From Perkinsus olseni (Eukaryota; Perkinsozoa; Perkinsida), in contig JABANN010000095.1 in the NCBI GenBank assembly GCA_013115125.1, positions 1 through 64,000 of the forward strand: a DNA stretch of 64,000 nucleotides, given 5' to 3'. Of the stretch, positions 62,404 through 64,000 are shown in pieces; within the stretch, counting starts at the first letter, position 1; each line of letters begins with the position of its first letter. A model generated the notes under the pieces. The model was not told the origin of the DNA. It made no database searches and was given only the letters and a program-made list of their open reading frames with translations. The translations under genes and the position numbers were made by a program.

Positions 62404-63785
62404 ATCGTTCATTGAATGACTTGTGGGCATTTTTTTCTCGAGCACCCAGAGCCCCAGGGGCCCGAGGAGCATCGTGCCGCATACTCTCCGCTGATTGTTG
62501 TTTCACTACTAGCAGATTGGGTGAGGGACTATTCTCGTCACTATTGAATGACGCTACCGTAAAGTACCCGTTTCAGACTTTTCTTACTCAATACGAGAAG
62601 CGCTTTTAACTTCCCGCGTTACCCGTTTGATAATTCTGGTGACTTAGGGTACACAATGAGCCATGTTTGTCGCGTTTAGCCAAGTGCTAGTAGATCTGAG
62701 ACGGGCTGAGATCGGGACTTACGGGGCTTTTTTCTTAGCTATGCTACGACTGGGCTCGCTCAGCGATTCCAATCGGCACCTTCCCAGAAAAAATACCGAT
62801 TTACGTTGTACTCGAAAGTACATTGTACTCGGTGGTCGGAAATGATAGAGGCTAGACCAGCTCAGACTCTACAAAGAAGGCGAAACCATATAAGGAGGCC
62901 AACGAAGCAAACACCGGCAGTCAGGCCTTTGGAGTGAAGCTCCAAAGGTATACTGTCGATAGCAAATGGTCGAATGCTGTGAAGTTTGGACGCCTCACCA
63001 CCTATGATAGTGTCTAGTTATCGTAGGCGTACCAACACGGTTGGATGAAGGCCCGATCCTGGGGCAAGTAGATCAAGTGTTAGATAGTGTTTGAGGCAGA
63101 GGCGTCGAGACTTCTTTGTTTGTTCATCTTATACTATGGTCGCCTTCTGGCGATGTTATGGTATACTCGACGGTGGTATATTGATGATGATGATGATGAT
63201 GATGCCTGCGTGCTCAATTATGATTTTCCACTTGTTGAAGTGGTCCCGTGGTTATAACTAAGGGCTCCTGGGAGCGGGAACTTTTACTGTGAATCTTCCC
63301 TGGGCAGCGGAAGAGGTACTTGCCAGACCTAAGGCCTGGTTACCAGGCGCTTAGGACAGCAAAACCTCTGGTCTCCGAGATGAGGCGCAGTAGCTCCCTT
63401 ACGTCGGTAAGGTGAGCAGGACCTCGTGACGCCAGCAGGGAACGCGAAGACAAACTGTGCCGAGGCCGACGGCGATGCTACAAATGGCAATAGCGGTACG
63501 GCATGCACAAGCTACCACTCGAAGACCTCGGGAGAACGGCGCCCGTCTAATCATGCCGTTATCGAGCACCTGACAGCTCCAGCCGATACTCATGGGTCAT
63601 GAGTCATGGCACTAGCCTGCTTGCGTGGGAGGCACAACCGGAATACGAGATGGCCCGATGTGCGCACAATATAACATTGCGCCGGTTTTAACCTAGATAT
63701 TATCTCCTACGGCCGTTCTCGAGCCCCTAGAAGGCTCCCCATTTCTCCACCATGTCGAGTGCATCATAACTGTACAATACCCGAC
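62404..63785. other. Intergenic with short GAT microsatellite
   Basis: About 1.4 kb. A (GAT)n run lies at about 63182-63203. No coding frame is supported. Confidence 0.5.
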
Positions 63786-63966
63786 AGCTAATTGACCACA
63801 AAAGACTTCCTGTATCTCACACAAGCGTCGACCACCATCTCATGCTGATTCATGCGTGAGATACTCCCATCCCGGAGCCAACTAGCCTCAAGCATCGACT
63901 AGCTCACCCGAGTCCCAACTGGCTGACATCCGCTGCAACTTCACACGAAGTTCCTGACCATGTGGC
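63786..63966 (+). repeat. ~190-bp direct repeat, copy 2
   Basis: Starts AGCTAATTGACCACAAAAGA, ends near CACACGAAGTTCCTGACCAT; same orientation as copy 1, 2.9 kb downstream. Confidence 0.85.
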
Positions 63967-64000
63967 GTGGCAGCACCGCCTTCTCCCGGGCCCGAACACT

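Overview
The window is nuclear DNA of a protist. Its genes are intron-rich with very short GT-AG introns (most 43-57 nt, 52 nt recurring), it has about even base composition, and it lacks operons and Shine-Dalgarno sites. The gene mix (PRP8, CDC5L, UGGT, mitochondrial phosphate carrier, a BK-type K+ channel, a HisC-like aminotransferase, plus secreted proteins I recognise in no wider family) suggests an alveolate, most likely a Perkinsus species. That assignment is inference; no rRNA or other marker is present.

Layout: 1-1166 (+) 3' part of a purple acid phosphatase with one in-frame TGA; 1946-2953 (+) a low-complexity basic/Ser-rich protein with four SUMO-consensus sites; 3171-~9300 (+) a BK-like potassium channel with pore, RCK1 and RCK2 exons, with possible tail exons to 12172; 12725-13792 (-) S1/P1-type nuclease; 14535-23634 (-) PRP8 in 21 exons; 24315-27071 (+) EF-hand protein with a tandem repeat in its intron; 28153-30116 (+) a probable organellar helical-repeat protein; 30572-31609 (+) an unknown gene; 32329-33149 (-) a broken copy of the secreted family seen intact at 61552-62403 (+); 34726-35857 a Mutator-like (MULE) element with TIRs and target-site duplication; 36481-36654 (+) a small cysteine-rich secreted peptide; 37405-41945 (-) UGGT; 42214-45631 (-) HisC-like aminotransferase; 46126-47790 (-) phosphate carrier; 48697-53010 (-) CDC5L; 53458-54823 (+) a damaged pepsin-like protease; ~54900-60750 (-) a long protein with PDZ-like repeats and an SH3-like segment.

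The splice models were checked by phase. Coding lengths for PRP8 (7335 nt), UGGT (4218 nt) and the phosphate carrier (960 nt) each divide by three, and the proteins match the usual family sizes.

The most unusual signal is in the introns. A 20-nt sequence (CCGTCACGCGCCACGAAATT or a close variant) occurs six times. Four copies lie inside firmly placed short introns of four unrelated genes (PRP8, the 28-kb gene, UGGT, CDC5L): sense in two and antisense in the other two. A second motif, around ATACCACWCCTTTCGTAACTC, recurs in introns of PRP8, the 28-kb gene, the phosphate carrier and possibly the PDZ gene. A 141-bp repeat forms much of a UGGT intron and recurs at 9.6 kb. Together these look like introner-like elements: mobile sequences that have become spliceosomal introns. 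The window also encodes two core spliceosome proteins whose own introns carry the element.
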